A DNA stretch of 64,000 bases from Segatella copri (GCF_009495355.1 NZ_VZAD01000061.1:62001-126000); one strand, 5' to 3'. Counted from the first letter of the stretch, positions 40,438 through 50,210 are shown. Numbers and translations are program-made. The notes: generated by a model not told the origin, from the letters alone.

Positions 40438-42174
40438 ATGAAAAGAATGAATAAAATGCTGTTGGTTGCAGCTTTGGCGGCAACCACACTTTCTGTTCAG
40501 GCAGAACAGAAGAAGGGACCGGCTTGGTTGAGTGATGCACTTTTCTATCAGATTTATCCATCTTCCTATATGGATACTGATGGCAACGGTATTGGCGATC
40601 TGCCGGGTATCACTTCCAAGTTGGATTACATCAAGTCTCTGGGTGTGAACGCCCTCTGGCTCAATCCAATCTTTGAGTCGGGATGGTTTGATGGTGGCTA
40701 TGATGTCATCGATTTCTACAAGGTGGATCCTCGATTCGGTACCAATACCGATTTGGTTACATTGGTCAATGAGGCCCATAAGCGTGGCATCAAGGTTTGT
40801 CTCGACTTGGTGGCAGGACATTCCAGCACCAAGTGTGCCTGGTTTAAGGAGTCTTCCGAGAAAGATCCTAACCAGCGTTACAGCGACTATTATATCTGGA
40901 TGAATGATATCCCTGAGAGTGAGAAGAAAGAAATAGAAGCCCGTCATCAGGAAGCAAGTCCGGAGTCTAGTACCCGAGGAAGATATGTGGAGGCTAATGC
41001 TCCTCGTGCCAAGTATTATGAGAAGAATTTCTTCGAGTGCCAGCCTGCCTTGAACTATGGTTTTGCTCATCCAGATCCAAATCATCCTTGGGAGCAGGGC
41101 GTAGATGCTCCAGGACCACAGGCTGTCCGCAGGGAAATACGTAACATCATGGCTTTCTGGTTTGATAAGGGTGTGGATGGCTTTCGTGTAGATATGGCGT
41201 CATCGCTTGTCAAGAACGACCCTGACAAGACGGAGGTTTCCAAGCTTTGGAAGGAGATGCGTGCTTGGAAGGATAAGTATTATCCAGAGACCGTCTTGAT
41301 TTCAGAGTGGGCTAATCCGCAGCAAGCCATTCCTGCTGGCTTCAACATCGATTTCTACATCCATTTCGGTCTCAAGGGCTATGCCTCTCTGTTCTTCGAC
41401 CGCAAGACTCCATGGGGCAAGTGGGAGCAGAGTTACCAGAACTGCTATTTCGACAAGCAGGGCAAGGGTTCGCTTAAGGAGTTTAGCGAGAACTATACCA
41501 AGGCATACAATGCCACCAAGAATCTCGGCTACATCGCTGTTCCATCTGCCAACCACGATTACCAGCGTCCTAACATCGGTACCCGCAATACGCCAGACCA
41601 GTTGAAGGTGGCGATGACCTTCTTCCTCACCATGCCAGGTATTCCGTTTATCTATTATGGTGATGAGATTGGTATGAAGTATCAGATGAATCTCCCTAAC
41701 AAGGAGGGTAGCAATGAACGTTCTGGTACCCGCACTCCGATGCAGTGGACCAAGGGCAAGAATGCCGGCTTCTCTACGAGTGCACCTGATAAGCTCTACT
41801 TCCCTGTAGATACAGAAAACGGAAAGTTGACCGTTGAGGCTCAGCAGGGTGATCAGAAATCTCTGTTGTCATATACCCGTAAGCTGACCGCTTTGCGTCA
41901 TTCTGCAAAGGCTCTTGACAATGAGGGTGATTGGAAACTCCTGAACCAGAAGGGGCAGGAATATCCGATGGTATATGAGCGCACTTTGGGTGAGGAGAAG
42001 TATGTTGTTGTCGTGAATCCTGGTGCCAAGGCAGCCTCTCTCAATATCAGCTCCGTTGGTGGTAAGGCAGTTTCTGTTCTTTCCACAGGAAAGGTTGTGT
42101 ATAAATCAGGAAAAAAGACTGATGTGATTAAAGCTTCTGGCATAAGTGCCGCCATATTCAAGGTGGAAAGATAG
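40438..42174 (+). CDS. GH13 alpha-glucosidase-type enzyme (secreted)
   Basis: 578 residues from the second ATG (an ATG at 40429 is also in frame). A signal peptide (LLVAALAATTLSVQA) suggests a periplasmic enzyme. The (beta/alpha)8 barrel has the GH13 regions: region I DLVAGHSS, region II GFRVDMAS with the nucleophile Asp, region III ISEW with the acid Glu, region IV PSANHDYQR with the third acid. The opening ALFYQIYPSSYMDTDGNGIG and the TPMQW block are typical of oligo-1,6-glucosidase or trehalose-synthase-like members. The usual Asn/His in region I is AGHSS, slightly divergent from VxNH. It would hydrolyse small alpha-glucosides. It is a single gene with a terminator. Confidence 0.88.
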   Translation: MKRMNKMLLVAALAATTLSVQAEQKKGPAWLSDALFYQIYPSSYMDTDGNGIGDLPGITSKLDYIKSLGVNALWLNPIFESGWFDGGYDVIDFYKVDPRFGTNTDLVTLVNEAHKRGIKVCLDLVAGHSSTKCAWFKESSEKDPNQRYSDYYIWMNDIPESEKKEIEARHQEASPESSTRGRYVEANAPRAKYYEKNFFECQPALNYGFAHPDPNHPWEQGVDAPGPQAVRREIRNIMAFWFDKGVDGFRVDMASSLVKNDPDKTEVSKLWKEMRAWKDKYYPETVLISEWANPQQAIPAGFNIDFYIHFGLKGYASLFFDRKTPWGKWEQSYQNCYFDKQGKGSLKEFSENYTKAYNATKNLGYIAVPSANHDYQRPNIGTRNTPDQLKVAMTFFLTMPGIPFIYYGDEIGMKYQMNLPNKEGSNERSGTRTPMQWTKGKNAGFSTSAPDKLYFPVDTENGKLTVEAQQGDQKSLLSYTRKLTALRHSAKALDNEGDWKLLNQKGQEYPMVYERTLGEEKYVVVVNPGAKAASLNISSVGGKAVSVLSTGKVVYKSGKKTDVIKASGISAAIFKVER

Positions 42175-42190
42175 AACTTTTATAAAAACA

Positions 42191-42226
42191 GAAATGCGTC
42201 CGTATTGTGCGGGCGCATTTTTGTTT
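42191..42226 (+). terminator. Terminator of the GH13 gene
   Basis: AAATGCGTCCG and CGGGCGCATTT pair around a 7-base loop and are followed by TTGTTTT, 16 bases after the stop codon. Confidence 0.85.
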
Positions 42227-42318
42227 TACGGTCACGAATCATCTTCATCATGCAGCTTTTACTACACGTCGTTAACCTATTAATACGATGATAGTCTCCT
42301 TGCCAAGATACCTTTCTA

Positions 42319-42582
42319 TCAATCTTCCTTCAGATACCAGTCCTTGATGTATCCGGAATAATGCTTGGCAAACTCCTCGGCTTGTCCGGGAGCGCAGGTC
42401 TTCACCTTCTTGGCAGGAATACCCGCCCAAATCTCATGTGCAGGAACCTTGGTTCCATGGGTAACTACTGCACCTGCAGCAATAATAGCCCCTTCTCCAA
42501 TGTCAGCCTTGTCAAGTACAGTGGCATTCATTCCGATGAGTGCGCCTTTTCTGACTGTGGCTCCGTGGACGATGGCACCATG
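42319..42582 (-). pseudogene. C-terminal remnant of a gamma-carbonic-anhydrase/hexapeptide protein
   Basis: The minus frame reads HGAIVHGATVRKGALIGMNA, then TVLDKADIGEGAIIAAGAVV and IWAGIPAKKVKTC, the C-terminal half of the left-handed beta-helix of gamma-class carbonic anhydrase-like proteins (YrdA/PaaY group). The first 85 or so residues are missing: the frame is stopped by TGA at 42583-42585, exactly where the AAA ATPase gene ends. The ATPase unit appears to have been inserted into, or recombined with, this gene. Confidence 0.7.
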
Positions 42583-42587
42583 TCAAA

Positions 42588-43718
42588 CTATTTCATATAC
42601 TTTTTCAACCACAAGTCGAAGAACTTGTCATATACCACGTAGGCATCATCCTGCTGGGTGATGAAATCTTTTTCCAACAATCCCTTCAAGGCAGAGTTGA
42701 CAGAACTTGGTGATGGGAGGTGGTATTTCTTGGCAAAGGCTCCGCTCTTTACGCTTCTGGCTTCGCCCTCTGCAGAGATGGCAATGAAGACATTGCGCTG
42801 CTTTTCCGGCATCTGGCGTAGAAGGGTCTCGTAGGTGTCTGATGCCATGTTGAGATTGTAGTTGATGGCGTCATCTACCATATCCAGAGTGCAGGTGCCC
42901 TGTTCGGGAGTCTTGAGGAAGAGAACATTCATTACTCGCTGGATGTATGAAGTGACACCACCGAAACGGGCGAAGAGTTCTCCGATAATGGCTGCATCGA
43001 GATGTTTGTTGCGTTCCTCGAACTTGGCTGTGGCAAACTCCTTGTATTTCTCCACATCCAGCGGCTTCAGGTTCATCAGCGTTACGCTCTGATAAAATGG
43101 GCGGGCAGGAGATGTGAACATTTCTGCCATCAGATGGCGGTGAGAACCCGAGAAGATGAAGTGGGCATTGGTGCATCGCTGGATGTAGGTACGGAGCAAT
43201 GCCTCTATGCGATTGTCGGCATAGTTGGTGATTTGCTGAAACTCGTCGATAGCAACAAGGCATGGTTTATCGGCTTGGTTGAGATAAGCGAATATCTCAT
43301 CAAGCGTAATTTCCGGATTCACCATGTTGCCGATGCCTATTCCCCAAACTGGAGCCCCGTTGATATCGAAAGAGATTTCTGAACGGAGAGAAGAGAGCGC
43401 CATCAGGAATTTCTCCCAAGCGCTTCTGCCTTTAGGGCGAAGTTCATCAATAATGGCTTTGCCGAACATATTGACCAGATCGCTGACGGAATTGGTTGAA
43501 TAGATGTCTATGATAAAAGTATAATAATCTTTTTGGATGACTGGCTGGGCAAAGCAATGGTGAATCAGCTCTGTTTTTCCGATGCGTCGAGGGGAAATCA
43601 GAGCCATGTTATTCTCATTGGTCAGCATCTCTGTGATATGCTGGGTTTCTTCCACACGGTCGCAGAAGTATTCCGGACCAGCGTAACCGTTTGTGACAAA
43701 AGGATTCTTCATTACCAT
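42588..43718 (-). CDS. AAA-type ATPase with C-terminal DNA-binding-like domain
   Basis: 376 residues. It opens NPFVTNGYAGPEYFCDR, has Walker A ISPRRIGKTELIHH (about residue 40) and Walker B PCLVAIDEFQQI (about 155), and sensor IFSGSHRHLMAEMF. The C-terminal 90 residues include SVKSGAFAKKYHLPSPSSVN, a winged-helix look. This is the archaeal-ATPase-like (STAND-related) family, frequent and mobile in Bacteroidota; function unknown. It ends inside the hexapeptide remnant and is preceded by higBA on the same strand. Confidence 0.8.
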   Translation of the reverse strand: MVMKNPFVTNGYAGPEYFCDRVEETQHITEMLTNENNMALISPRRIGKTELIHHCFAQPVIQKDYYTFIIDIYSTNSVSDLVNMFGKAIIDELRPKGRSAWEKFLMALSSLRSEISFDINGAPVWGIGIGNMVNPEITLDEIFAYLNQADKPCLVAIDEFQQITNYADNRIEALLRTYIQRCTNAHFIFSGSHRHLMAEMFTSPARPFYQSVTLMNLKPLDVEKYKEFATAKFEERNKHLDAAIIGELFARFGGVTSYIQRVMNVLFLKTPEQGTCTLDMVDDAINYNLNMASDTYETLLRQMPEKQRNVFIAISAEGEARSVKSGAFAKKYHLPSPSSVNSALKGLLEKDFITQQDDAYVVYDKFFDLWLKKYMK

Positions 43719-43739
43719 ATCTATACCTTATTATATATT

Positions 43740-44051
43740 TTACAGTATGGCTGCAACTTTGCGAATCTGCTTAAGTTTTTCTACCAAAGCATTATCTTTT
43801 CGAGCAGTATGCATATTGTATTTCATCTGCAATTTTAGAAGAGAATCTGCAGGAATATCTAATGCAGCCTCAAACATCAGAGCAGAAGTTGTGGTAACGG
43901 GACGTTTGCCATTCAGTATCTCGTTGAGTACGGAATATCCCATACCAATACTTTCCGCAAATTTTCTTTGCGAAATGCCACGTTCTTCTAATTCTTCTTT
44001 CAAAATCTCACCAGGGTGAGTTGGGTAAAAACCAAAACCTAAGTTTGACAT
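43740..44051 (-). CDS. higA: HigA-type antitoxin
   Basis: 103 residues with an XRE helix-turn-helix (GISQRKFAESIGMGYSVLNE, about 25-45) preceded by the HigA opening HPGEILKEELEERG. It would neutralise the neighbouring RelE-like toxin and repress the operon. Toxin-first order and an 11-base gap match HigBA. The C-terminal codons (KYNMHTARK) match a 25-base scrap at 24.9 kb. Confidence 0.85.
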   Translation of the reverse strand: MSNLGFGFYPTHPGEILKEELEERGISQRKFAESIGMGYSVLNEILNGKRPVTTTSALMFEAALDIPADSLLKLQMKYNMHTARKDNALVEKLKQIRKVAAIL

Positions 44052-44062
44052 AATGCTGTTTT

Positions 44063-44380
44063 TTATTTATAATGGTTTGATAATTCTAATATATTACATA
44101 TCGTGATTTGTTTTTCGTTGCCAACAACTTCAGAATGAAACTCTATTCTATATTGGTCATTGACTCTAACAGATTCACGATCTTTCTTATCACCCACAAG
44201 AACTTCGTAATGTAAAGCTTTGTAGCGATAAAAATCAGCTGTACTGTTCAAGGATGCCATAAGGTCAATAACTCGAACGTACTTCTTTATGATTTGAGGT
44301 TGGAAGCGATACTTTTTGTTATGCGCTTTACCCTCATAATATAATTCTCGGAGATAATCCTCTTCAAATATTATTTCCAT
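44063..44380 (-). CDS. higB: HigB/RelE-like toxin
   Basis: 105 residues of the RelE/HigB fold: a helical N-terminus (YLRELYYEGKAHNKKYRFQP), then ALHYEVLVGDKKDRESVRVN and DQYRIEFHSEV, the strands that carry the basic residues used for ribosome-dependent mRNA cleavage. It is the first gene of the operon with higA 11 bases downstream. AT-rich DNA suggests mobility. Confidence 0.85.
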   Translation of the reverse strand: MEIIFEEDYLRELYYEGKAHNKKYRFQPQIIKKYVRVIDLMASLNSTADFYRYKALHYEVLVGDKKDRESVRVNDQYRIEFHSEVVGNEKQITICNILELSNHYK

Positions 44381-44701
44381 AATTATATATGTTTTATTGA
44401 TTGCAAAGATAATACTTTATAATTAGTGTTCGCTATTTTTGCGAATATTTTATGGATTTTTATCTTTTATGTGAGATGATAAAACGTAGCAATTGTCATT
44501 TTTTGCTTCCCTTACTGCAATTGTAAGGTTGGCAATGATATAAAAAATAATTTAGATTATTATTTTTTTCTTAGAAATAATAGAGATAGTTCTTTTACTA
44601 GTTTTTCCCGGCAACTTTTTGTAATTGCTTCAACAAAAAAACATCAACTTCATTATGTAGAAAGTTGATGTTTTTTTTAAAAAATCTTTATATTAAATAC
44701 T
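44381..44701. other. AT-rich gap with bidirectional terminator
   Basis: No ORF. It holds the higBA promoter side (GCAAAGATA-like element at about 44402-44410 on plus, reading TATCTTTGC on minus) and a hairpin listed separately at 44634-44678. Confidence 0.5.
44634..44678. terminator. Bidirectional terminator
   Basis: ACATCAACTT and AAGTTGATGT pair around a 10-base loop, with T8 to the right and A7 to the left, so it can stop transcription in both directions. It serves the minus-strand gene ending at 44702. Confidence 0.85.
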
Positions 44702-45661
44702 TTAATGGAATAATCCTCCTTGTTTTTGGAAGTCTATCATTTTTTTCAATTCTTTTGGATTAAAAAACGCAATGAAATCACAGAGTTCTTGCTCATTTTT
44801 AAATGCAATAGTTAATTGAGCAATATCATCATTCATGCCTTTCCAAGTTCCGGTGCATGTTAGAACAGGAGGTTTTGTCGCATTTTTATATATAAATGTG
44901 AACTTTTTATTATCCCATTTTCCTGCATGTATTTCTTTACCCCTATAAAAAGTCATGGTTTCTATAGGAATTTCGATGTCTATTTTTTTCTCAAATGCTC
45001 CAACATTGTTGCTGATTGCTGTTTTTTGCCATTCTTTATATTTGGCAAGTAGATTTTGGAGTGTTGTGTAAAGTGTTGGCGAATTAGCAATCTTAACTAA
45101 TCCATCTTTACCTCCCCAAGGAGCAAAAATTTGAATAGGTTCTACTAAGAAAGCATATGCTTGTTTTGAATTATCAGTTAAAGCATATATTTTTTTCATT
45201 TGTTCAAATGTCTTATATTCACCTAATTGTTCCTTTTTATAGATGGTATCATTGATGTAGAATTGTTTCTCGTATTCTGCTCTCTGTTGAACGGCTAGTG
45301 CTATTCTTTGTCCTGGTAATAACTTGCCGCCTATTTTGCTAGAGTTAGTGATAGTGTTGCCAGGTTTACTATTTATTTGAGAGGCAGTTTGGGCAGCATT
45401 GTTCCATCTATTTAAAGTTCCTTCCGTAATTTCTTTTTTATTGCTTGTAGAGTCTGCTTGGAAAGAATCCGGCTGTTTGTATATTTTCATTGTACGAGTT
45501 GTAGGCTCGTTAGTTGGTTGAGTAATTTCTTCAATGGTATTTGCTGCTTTTTGAATTGCTTTGCCTAACTTTTTGAAAAATTGAGCGTTGGCATTAGTTG
45601 TTCCACTTAGAAATACTAGTATTAAGCCTAATCGGAAGGCTGGACTTTTGAAAAATTTCAT
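44702..45661 (-). CDS. Secreted protein of unknown function
   Basis: 319 residues from the ATG at 45661, which directly precedes a signal peptide (FRLGLILVFLSGTTNANAQ); a start 39 bases upstream would spoil the signal. The mature part begins with an amphipathic stretch (FFKKLGKAIQKAANTIEEIT), a low-complexity Asn/Thr region, and a beta-rich C-terminal half (IEIPIETMTFYRGKEIHAGK, TCTGTWKGMNDD). No family recognised. It is flanked by two bidirectional terminators, so it is a single-gene unit. Confidence 0.7.
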   Translation of the reverse strand: MKFFKSPAFRLGLILVFLSGTTNANAQFFKKLGKAIQKAANTIEEITQPTNEPTTRTMKIYKQPDSFQADSTSNKKEITEGTLNRWNNAAQTASQINSKPGNTITNSSKIGGKLLPGQRIALAVQQRAEYEKQFYINDTIYKKEQLGEYKTFEQMKKIYALTDNSKQAYAFLVEPIQIFAPWGGKDGLVKIANSPTLYTTLQNLLAKYKEWQKTAISNNVGAFEKKIDIEIPIETMTFYRGKEIHAGKWDNKKFTFIYKNATKPPVLTCTGTWKGMNDDIAQLTIAFKNEQELCDFIAFFNPKELKKMIDFQKQGGLFH

Positions 45662-45692
45662 TTCGTTGCTAATATTTGGGGTTCTTAAAATA

Positions 45693-45734
45693 AAAGACAA
45701 AGTAGCACATTATATATTTTGCTACTTTGTCTTT
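45693..45734. terminator. Bidirectional terminator after alaS
   Basis: AAAGACAAAGTAGC and GCTACTTTGTCTTT are perfect 14-base arms around a 14-base AT loop; flanked by A/T runs. It ends alaS on the minus strand and insulates the secreted-protein gene. Confidence 0.85.
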
Positions 45735-45756
45735 ATACCTTATATTATATGTAATA

Positions 45757-48420
45757 TTACAGCTGAGCCAACTCTACAACCTTATCTACTGCTGCGCTCA
45801 AGCCGTCCTTGTTCTTACCGCCAGCCTGAGCATAGTGAGGCTGACCGCCACCGCCGCCCTGAATCAACTTGGCAGCTTCGCGAATCATCTTACCAGCGTT
45901 CAAACCGTGATCCTTCACCATGTCATCGCTGAACATTACGCTGAGCATTGGCTTGTCGTTGTATACGGAACCTACCACACAGATCATGTTCTCTGGCAAA
46001 GCCTCGCGAACCTTGAATACCAAATCCTTGGCAGCTGCTGGCTCCATTGGCAATACGGCTGTGACAACCTTCACACCGTTCACCTCCTTGGCATTCTCTA
46101 CGAGCTTATCCTTGGCACGCTCCACAGCCTGAGCCTGGAACTTCTCAACGTCCTTCTTCAGGGCATCGTGCTCGTCGATGTACTTTCTGATGACACCCTC
46201 GAGATCCTTGGCATTGTTGAACAATCCCTTCAAGGCTACGATGGTATCCTGCAAACCGTAGATGGCCTCCTCGCAAGCCTTGCCAGTCAAAGCCTCGATA
46301 CGGCGGATGCCGGCTGCTACGCTGCTCTCAGAGATAATCTTGAAGAAACCGATCTTACCGGTGCTCTTGGCATGAATACCACCACAGAACTCAGCAGAAG
46401 GACCGAAGCGAACCACACGAACCTTGTCGCCATACTTCTCGCCGAAGAGGGCGATGGCACCCAGTTCCTTAGCCTCCTCGATAGGAGTGTCGCGGTGCTC
46501 GTCCAGAGGATAGTCGGCACGAATCATCTCGTTCACCTTGCGCTCTACCTGGCGAAGCTCCTCATCAGTCACCTTCTGGAAGTGAGAGAAGTCGAAACGT
46601 AAGGTGTCTTTGTCTACATAAGAACCCTTCTGCTCTACGTGATCGCCCAGTACCTGCTTCAGACAGTAGTCGAGCAGGTGGGTGGCAGTATGGTTGGCAG
46701 CACTGCCCTCACGGCTGTCGATATCGACACAAGCCATGAAGTCGGCAGTCAGGTTCTTTGGCAGTTTCTTCACGATGTGGATGCTCTGGTTGTTCTCGCG
46801 CTTGGTGTCGATAATCTCGATGGTCTCGTCCTCGCTGACGAGTACACCCTTGTCACCAACCTGTCCACCCATCTCACCATAGAATGGAGTGTTGTCGAGT
46901 ACCAACTCGTAGAAGCTGTTCTTCTTCTGTGTCACCTTGCGGTAGCGCAGGATGTGGCACTCATATTCTGTATAGTCGTAACCCACGAAGTTCTGGTCGC
47001 CTTCCTTCAGTACTTCCCAGTCGCCGTTCTCCACGGCAGCGGCATTGCGGGCACGCTCCTTCTGCTTCTTCATCTCCTCGTCGAAACCGGCTGCGTCTAC
47101 GGTGTAACCATTCTCACGGCAGATGAGCTCTGTCAGGTCAAGAGGGAAACCGTAGGTATCGAAGAGACGGAAAGCGCTCATGCCGTCGAGCTGAGTCTCG
47201 CCATGAGCCTTGAGCTCGTCCATATCACCATTGAGGAGGTTGATACCCTTCTCCAGTGTGCGGAGGAATGAATCCTCTTCCTCTTTCATCACGCGGGTGA
47301 TGAGCTCCTGCTGAGCTGGCAACTCTGGGAAGGCTGCACCCATCTGCTCTACCAATACATTGACGAGCTTGTACATGAATGCCTGTTTCTGGCCGAGGAA
47401 GGTGTAAGCGTAACGTACGGCACGGCGCAAGATGCGGCGGATGACGTAACCAGCCTTGGCGTTGCTTGGCAACTGACCGTCGGCGATAGAGAAGGCTACG
47501 GCACGCAGGTGGTCGGCGCAGACACGCATGGCGATGTCGATCTTCTCCTGCTCATCCTTACCCTCGCCATTTTCACCGGTAGGAGTAGTGAAACCATACT
47601 TCTTGCCAGAGATAGCCTCGATTTCCTTGATGATTGGCTGGAAGATATCTGTATCATAGTTAGAGTGCTTGTCCTGCAGCATGCGAACCAGGCGCTCGAA
47701 GCCCATACCGGTATCGATGACGTGCATAGGGAGAGGTTCGAGAGAACCGTCAGCCTTGCGGTTGTACTGCATGAACACGATGTTCCAGATCTCAATCACC
47801 TGTGGGTTGTCCTTGTTTACCAACTCACGGCCTGGCACCTGAGCCTTCTCCTCAGGAGTACGAGAGTCAACATGGATCTCTGAGCAAGGACCGCAAGGAC
47901 CCGTATCGCCCATCTCCCAGAAGTTGTCGTGCTTGTTGCCGTTGATGATGTGGTCGGCAGGTACGTGCTTTGCCCAGAAACCTGCAGCCTCGTTGTCGCG
48001 CTCCAGACCTTCCTCCTTGCAGCCCTCGAACACGGTAACGTAGAGGTCCTCAGGGTTGAGCTTCAGTATTTCAGTGAGGTATTCCCATGCCATATCGATG
48101 GCACCCTCCTTGAAATAATCGCCGAAGCTCCAGTTACCGAGCATCTCGAACATGGTGTGGTGATAAGTATCATGACCTACCTCTTCGAGGTCGTTGTGCT
48201 TACCGCTAACACGGAGACATTTCTGAGTATCAACACGACGTACATCCTTACCTGGGTCCTTTGTACCGAGGATGATGTCTTTCCACTGGTTCATACCAGC
48301 ATTTGTAAACATCAGCGTAGGGTCATCCTTGATAACCATAGGTGCTGATGGAACAATTTTGTGGCCTTTGCCTTCGAAGAATTTCTTGAAGGATTCGCGC
48401 ACTTCATTAGCTGTCATCAT
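45757..48420 (-). CDS. alaS: Alanyl-tRNA synthetase
   Basis: 887 residues, full length. It attaches alanine to tRNA-Ala and edits mischarged Ser/Gly. The class II core starts [20 protein letters not shown] with motif 2 in [11 protein letters not shown]. The editing domain has the zinc-binding HTATHLL and [10 protein letters not shown] motifs. The C-terminal C-Ala domain ends [20 protein letters not shown]. Promoter overlaps that of the divergent merR-type gene. A 50-base piece of its coding sequence is duplicated at 40.3 kb. Confidence 0.97.
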   Translation of the reverse strand: MMTANEVRESFKKFFEGKGHKIVPSAPMVIKDDPTLMFTNAGMNQWKDIILGTKDPGKDVRRVDTQKCLRVSGKHNDLEEVGHDTYHHTMFEMLGNWSFGDYFKEGAIDMAWEYLTEILKLNPEDLYVTVFEGCKEEGLERDNEAAGFWAKHVPADHIINGNKHDNFWEMGDTGPCGPCSEIHVDSRTPEEKAQVPGRELVNKDNPQVIEIWNIVFMQYNRKADGSLEPLPMHVIDTGMGFERLVRMLQDKHSNYDTDIFQPIIKEIEAISGKKYGFTTPTGENGEGKDEQEKIDIAMRVCADHLRAVAFSIADGQLPSNAKAGYVIRRILRRAVRYAYTFLGQKQAFMYKLVNVLVEQMGAAFPELPAQQELITRVMKEEEDSFLRTLEKGINLLNGDMDELKAHGETQLDGMSAFRLFDTYGFPLDLTELICRENGYTVDAAGFDEEMKKQKERARNAAAVENGDWEVLKEGDQNFVGYDYTEYECHILRYRKVTQKKNSFYELVLDNTPFYGEMGGQVGDKGVLVSEDETIEIIDTKRENNQSIHIVKKLPKNLTADFMACVDIDSREGSAANHTATHLLDYCLKQVLGDHVEQKGSYVDKDTLRFDFSHFQKVTDEELRQVERKVNEMIRADYPLDEHRDTPIEEAKELGAIALFGEKYGDKVRVVRFGPSAEFCGGIHAKSTGKIGFFKIISESSVAAGIRRIEALTGKACEEAIYGLQDTIVALKGLFNNAKDLEGVIRKYIDEHDALKKDVEKFQAQAVERAKDKLVENAKEVNGVKVVTAVLPMEPAAAKDLVFKVREALPENMICVVGSVYNDKPMLSVMFSDDMVKDHGLNAGKMIREAAKLIQGGGGGQPHYAQAGGKNKDGLSAAVDKVVELAQL

Positions 48421-48458
48421 ATCTATTTTGTATTAATCTTTATTTTTTTCCGAAATTC

Positions 48459-48491
48459 TTTGCAAAGATAAGAAGAATTGCTTAAATTTGC
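48459..48491 (+). promoter_or_regulatory. Promoter of the MerR-type gene, overlapping the alaS promoter
   Basis: TTTG (48459-48462) and TAAATTTGC (48483-48491) with 20 bases between. The two divergent promoters share the same 30 bases, so they probably compete or are jointly regulated. Confidence 0.7.
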
Positions 48492-48494
48492 AAA
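48462..48494 (-). promoter_or_regulatory. alaS promoter
   Basis: The minus strand has TTTG (48494-48491) and TATCTTTGC (48470-48462) with 20 bases between, 42 bases before the ATG. Confidence 0.8.
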
Positions 48495-48529
48495 TCAATT
48501 AATCATTGTTTGATAAAAAGTTGCAAATT

Positions 48530-48877
48530 ATGGCTCTGAAAACAGATAAAAACGTCAAATTGTACTACTCCATTAAGGAAGTGGCCGAGGAAGTGGGTGT
48601 CAACGAGTCTACGCTGAGGTACTGGGAGAAAGAGTTTCCTTTCCTCAAACCCAAGGTCACATCCAACAAGGTTCGTCAGTATACCGAGAAGGACATAGAG
48701 CAGGTAAAGGTCATCTATTCGCTCATCAAGGTGAAGGGCCTCAAGATTGCTGCTGCCCGCAAGTATCTGTCACAGAACAGGACTGGCGCTGAGAAATCTT
48801 CAGATGTTCTGGAGACGCTCATCAGTGTGCGCGATGAGCTGAAAGAGCTGAAAAAACATCTCGATGCCTTGGTGTAG
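48530..48877 (+). CDS. MerR-family transcriptional regulator
   Basis: 115 residues from the ATG at 48530 (an upstream in-frame ATG at 48506 lies too close to the promoter). Winged-helix MerR domain: YSIKEVAEEVGVNESTLRYW, EKEFPFLKPK, RQYTEKDIEQVKVI, and a coiled-coil dimer helix at the end (ISVRDELKELKKHLDAL). No effector domain or cysteines, as in small MerR-like regulators of the Bacteroidota. It is divergent from alaS. Target unknown. Confidence 0.88.
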   Translation: MALKTDKNVKLYYSIKEVAEEVGVNESTLRYWEKEFPFLKPKVTSNKVRQYTEKDIEQVKVIYSLIKVKGLKIAAARKYLSQNRTGAEKSSDVLETLISVRDELKELKKHLDALV

Positions 48878-48920
48878 GGTTTTTACTTCTGAACCCGGCT
48901 AAAATTCAACAAATAAAAAT

Positions 48921-49253
48921 ATGGTAATAGATTTTGAAAAAATTGCTGAGGCTCATCTCGAGGGCTTCAAGGGAGGAAAAGGAAAGTTGGACACTCGAAA
49001 CTTCGTGGACGACAAGGTGAAGATCATGTATTCTACACTTCGTCCGGGAGCTACCTCAGGACTGCATACCCACGAGGGCAACTGCGAGGTGGTGTTTGTG
49101 ATAAGCGGAACGGCTACATTCCACTATGATGACAGTGTGGAGGAGGTACGTGCCGGACAGGTACACTACTGCCCCATGAACCATGCCCACTATATGGAGA
49201 ACCTCACCGACCACGACTTGGTGTATCTTGCCATTGTGCCAGAACATCATTAA
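48921..49253 (+). CDS. Cupin-domain protein
   Basis: 110 residues forming one conserved beta-barrel. Cupin motif 1 is GLHTHEGNCEVVFVISGTAT and motif 2 is HYCPMNHAHYMENLTD; the His/Glu residues would hold a metal ion. It may be a small isomerase, dioxygenase or sensor; the reaction is not readable. Thirteen bases separate it from the FKBP gene, so they are one operon. Confidence 0.85.
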   Translation: MVIDFEKIAEAHLEGFKGGKGKLDTRNFVDDKVKIMYSTLRPGATSGLHTHEGNCEVVFVISGTATFHYDDSVEEVRAGQVHYCPMNHAHYMENLTDHDLVYLAIVPEHH

Positions 49254-49266
49254 TCGACCCCCAAAA

Positions 49267-49665
49267 ATGGCAAAAAGAGAATACGTAGAAGCCAACAAGC
49301 GTTGGTTAGAAGAGAAGGCTCGCGAGGAAGGCGTACAGGCCTTGCCCCGTGGCATCTATTATAAAGTGCTGAAAGCAGGCAATCCTGATGGTGCCAAACC
49401 AGGCCGAAGAAGCATCGTTACGGCTCACTATACGGGATGGACCATCAACGGCAAGAAGTTTGATTCCAGCCGTGGTGGAGCTCCTGTAGCATTTCGCCTG
49501 TGCGAACTGATAGAAGGATGGATTGTCGCCATGCAACAGATGACGGTAGGCGCCAAGTGGGAAATCTATATACCTGCAGAGATGGGGTATGGCAAGTTCT
49601 CACAGCCAGGCATCCCCGGTGGCTCTACCCTTATTTTCGAGATAGAGCTGTTGGGTGTAGCCTGA
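49267..49665 (+). CDS. FKBP-type peptidyl-prolyl isomerase
   Basis: 132 residues from the ATG at 49267, 13 bases after the cupin stop; upstream in-frame starts would overlap the cupin gene. Domain features: VTAHYTGWTINGKKFDSS, LIEGWIVAMQQMTVGAKWEI, YIPAEMGYG and GGSTLIFEIELLGV. There is no signal peptide, so it is a cytoplasmic folding helper. The usual F-x-L-G before VI-GW is replaced by FRLCELIEGW. Confidence 0.9.
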   Translation: MAKREYVEANKRWLEEKAREEGVQALPRGIYYKVLKAGNPDGAKPGRRSIVTAHYTGWTINGKKFDSSRGGAPVAFRLCELIEGWIVAMQQMTVGAKWEIYIPAEMGYGKFSQPGIPGGSTLIFEIELLGVA

Positions 49666-49678
49666 CGTTTGTCTTTTC

Positions 49679-50140
49679 TTACTTCTTGGTCAGCACATAG
49701 TGCTTGGCCATGGCGCCTTCTGGCTCGTTACCGATGGAGTCGGTCATGATGAGACTATGAGCATCTCTTACCTTATAGTAAGAAGTTTCTCCACTCGAAG
49801 GACGGGTGATTTCTATCACACCGTGCGACAGGAGTTTGTAGATTCCGCTTGCCTCGTCGTGTCCGTCTTTACGGTCAATGTAGTCGGCAGAATACTGGTA
49901 GGTGCTGTCTGCATTGAGGGTCAGCACGGTCTTGATGCCAGGACAGTCGGCAGCAGGAAGTGTTCCCTCGTAAGTACCTGCAATAGAGTCGAGTACAAAG
50001 TCGTTTGAATCAAGCGAATCTTTTTCTGCATAGCTGAGGCTGTCTTGATCGGTCTCAGGAGCGTTGGTCTTCTTGCTATTGCAAGATCCAACAGATAGAG
50101 CAGCGATAACAGCTGCTGTCAATACCAATTTCTTTTTCAT
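49679..50140 (-). CDS. NlpE-like lipoprotein
   Basis: 153 residues. Signal and lipobox (LSVGSC, Cys near residue 20), an acidic linker, then an NlpE N-terminal-like domain (YEGTLPAADCPGIKTVLTLN, with GIYKL and YYKVRD strands). E. coli NlpE is an outer-membrane sensor for adhesion and copper stress; here only the N-domain is present. The CxxC of NlpE is reduced to one Cys (ADCPG). Convergent with the FKBP gene. Confidence 0.8.
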   Translation of the reverse strand: MKKKLVLTAAVIAALSVGSCNSKKTNAPETDQDSLSYAEKDSLDSNDFVLDSIAGTYEGTLPAADCPGIKTVLTLNADSTYQYSADYIDRKDGHDEASGIYKLLSHGVIEITRPSSGETSYYKVRDAHSLIMTDSIGNEPEGAMAKHYVLTKK

Positions 50141-50210
50141 ACTTTACTGCTTTTTAATTTAACTTCTCTAACTTCCCCATTTGCAATAGTTGAGTTAGTA
50201 TAATCACGCA

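Noticed and set aside
40135-41085. 316-codon minus ORF over the GH13 gene
   Set aside because: Its first two thirds are antisense to GH13; only the alaS-like scrap at its end is of interest and is listed separately.
45727-46602. 291-codon and other long plus-strand ORFs over alaS
   Set aside because: They are shadows of the highly conserved alaS coding strand.
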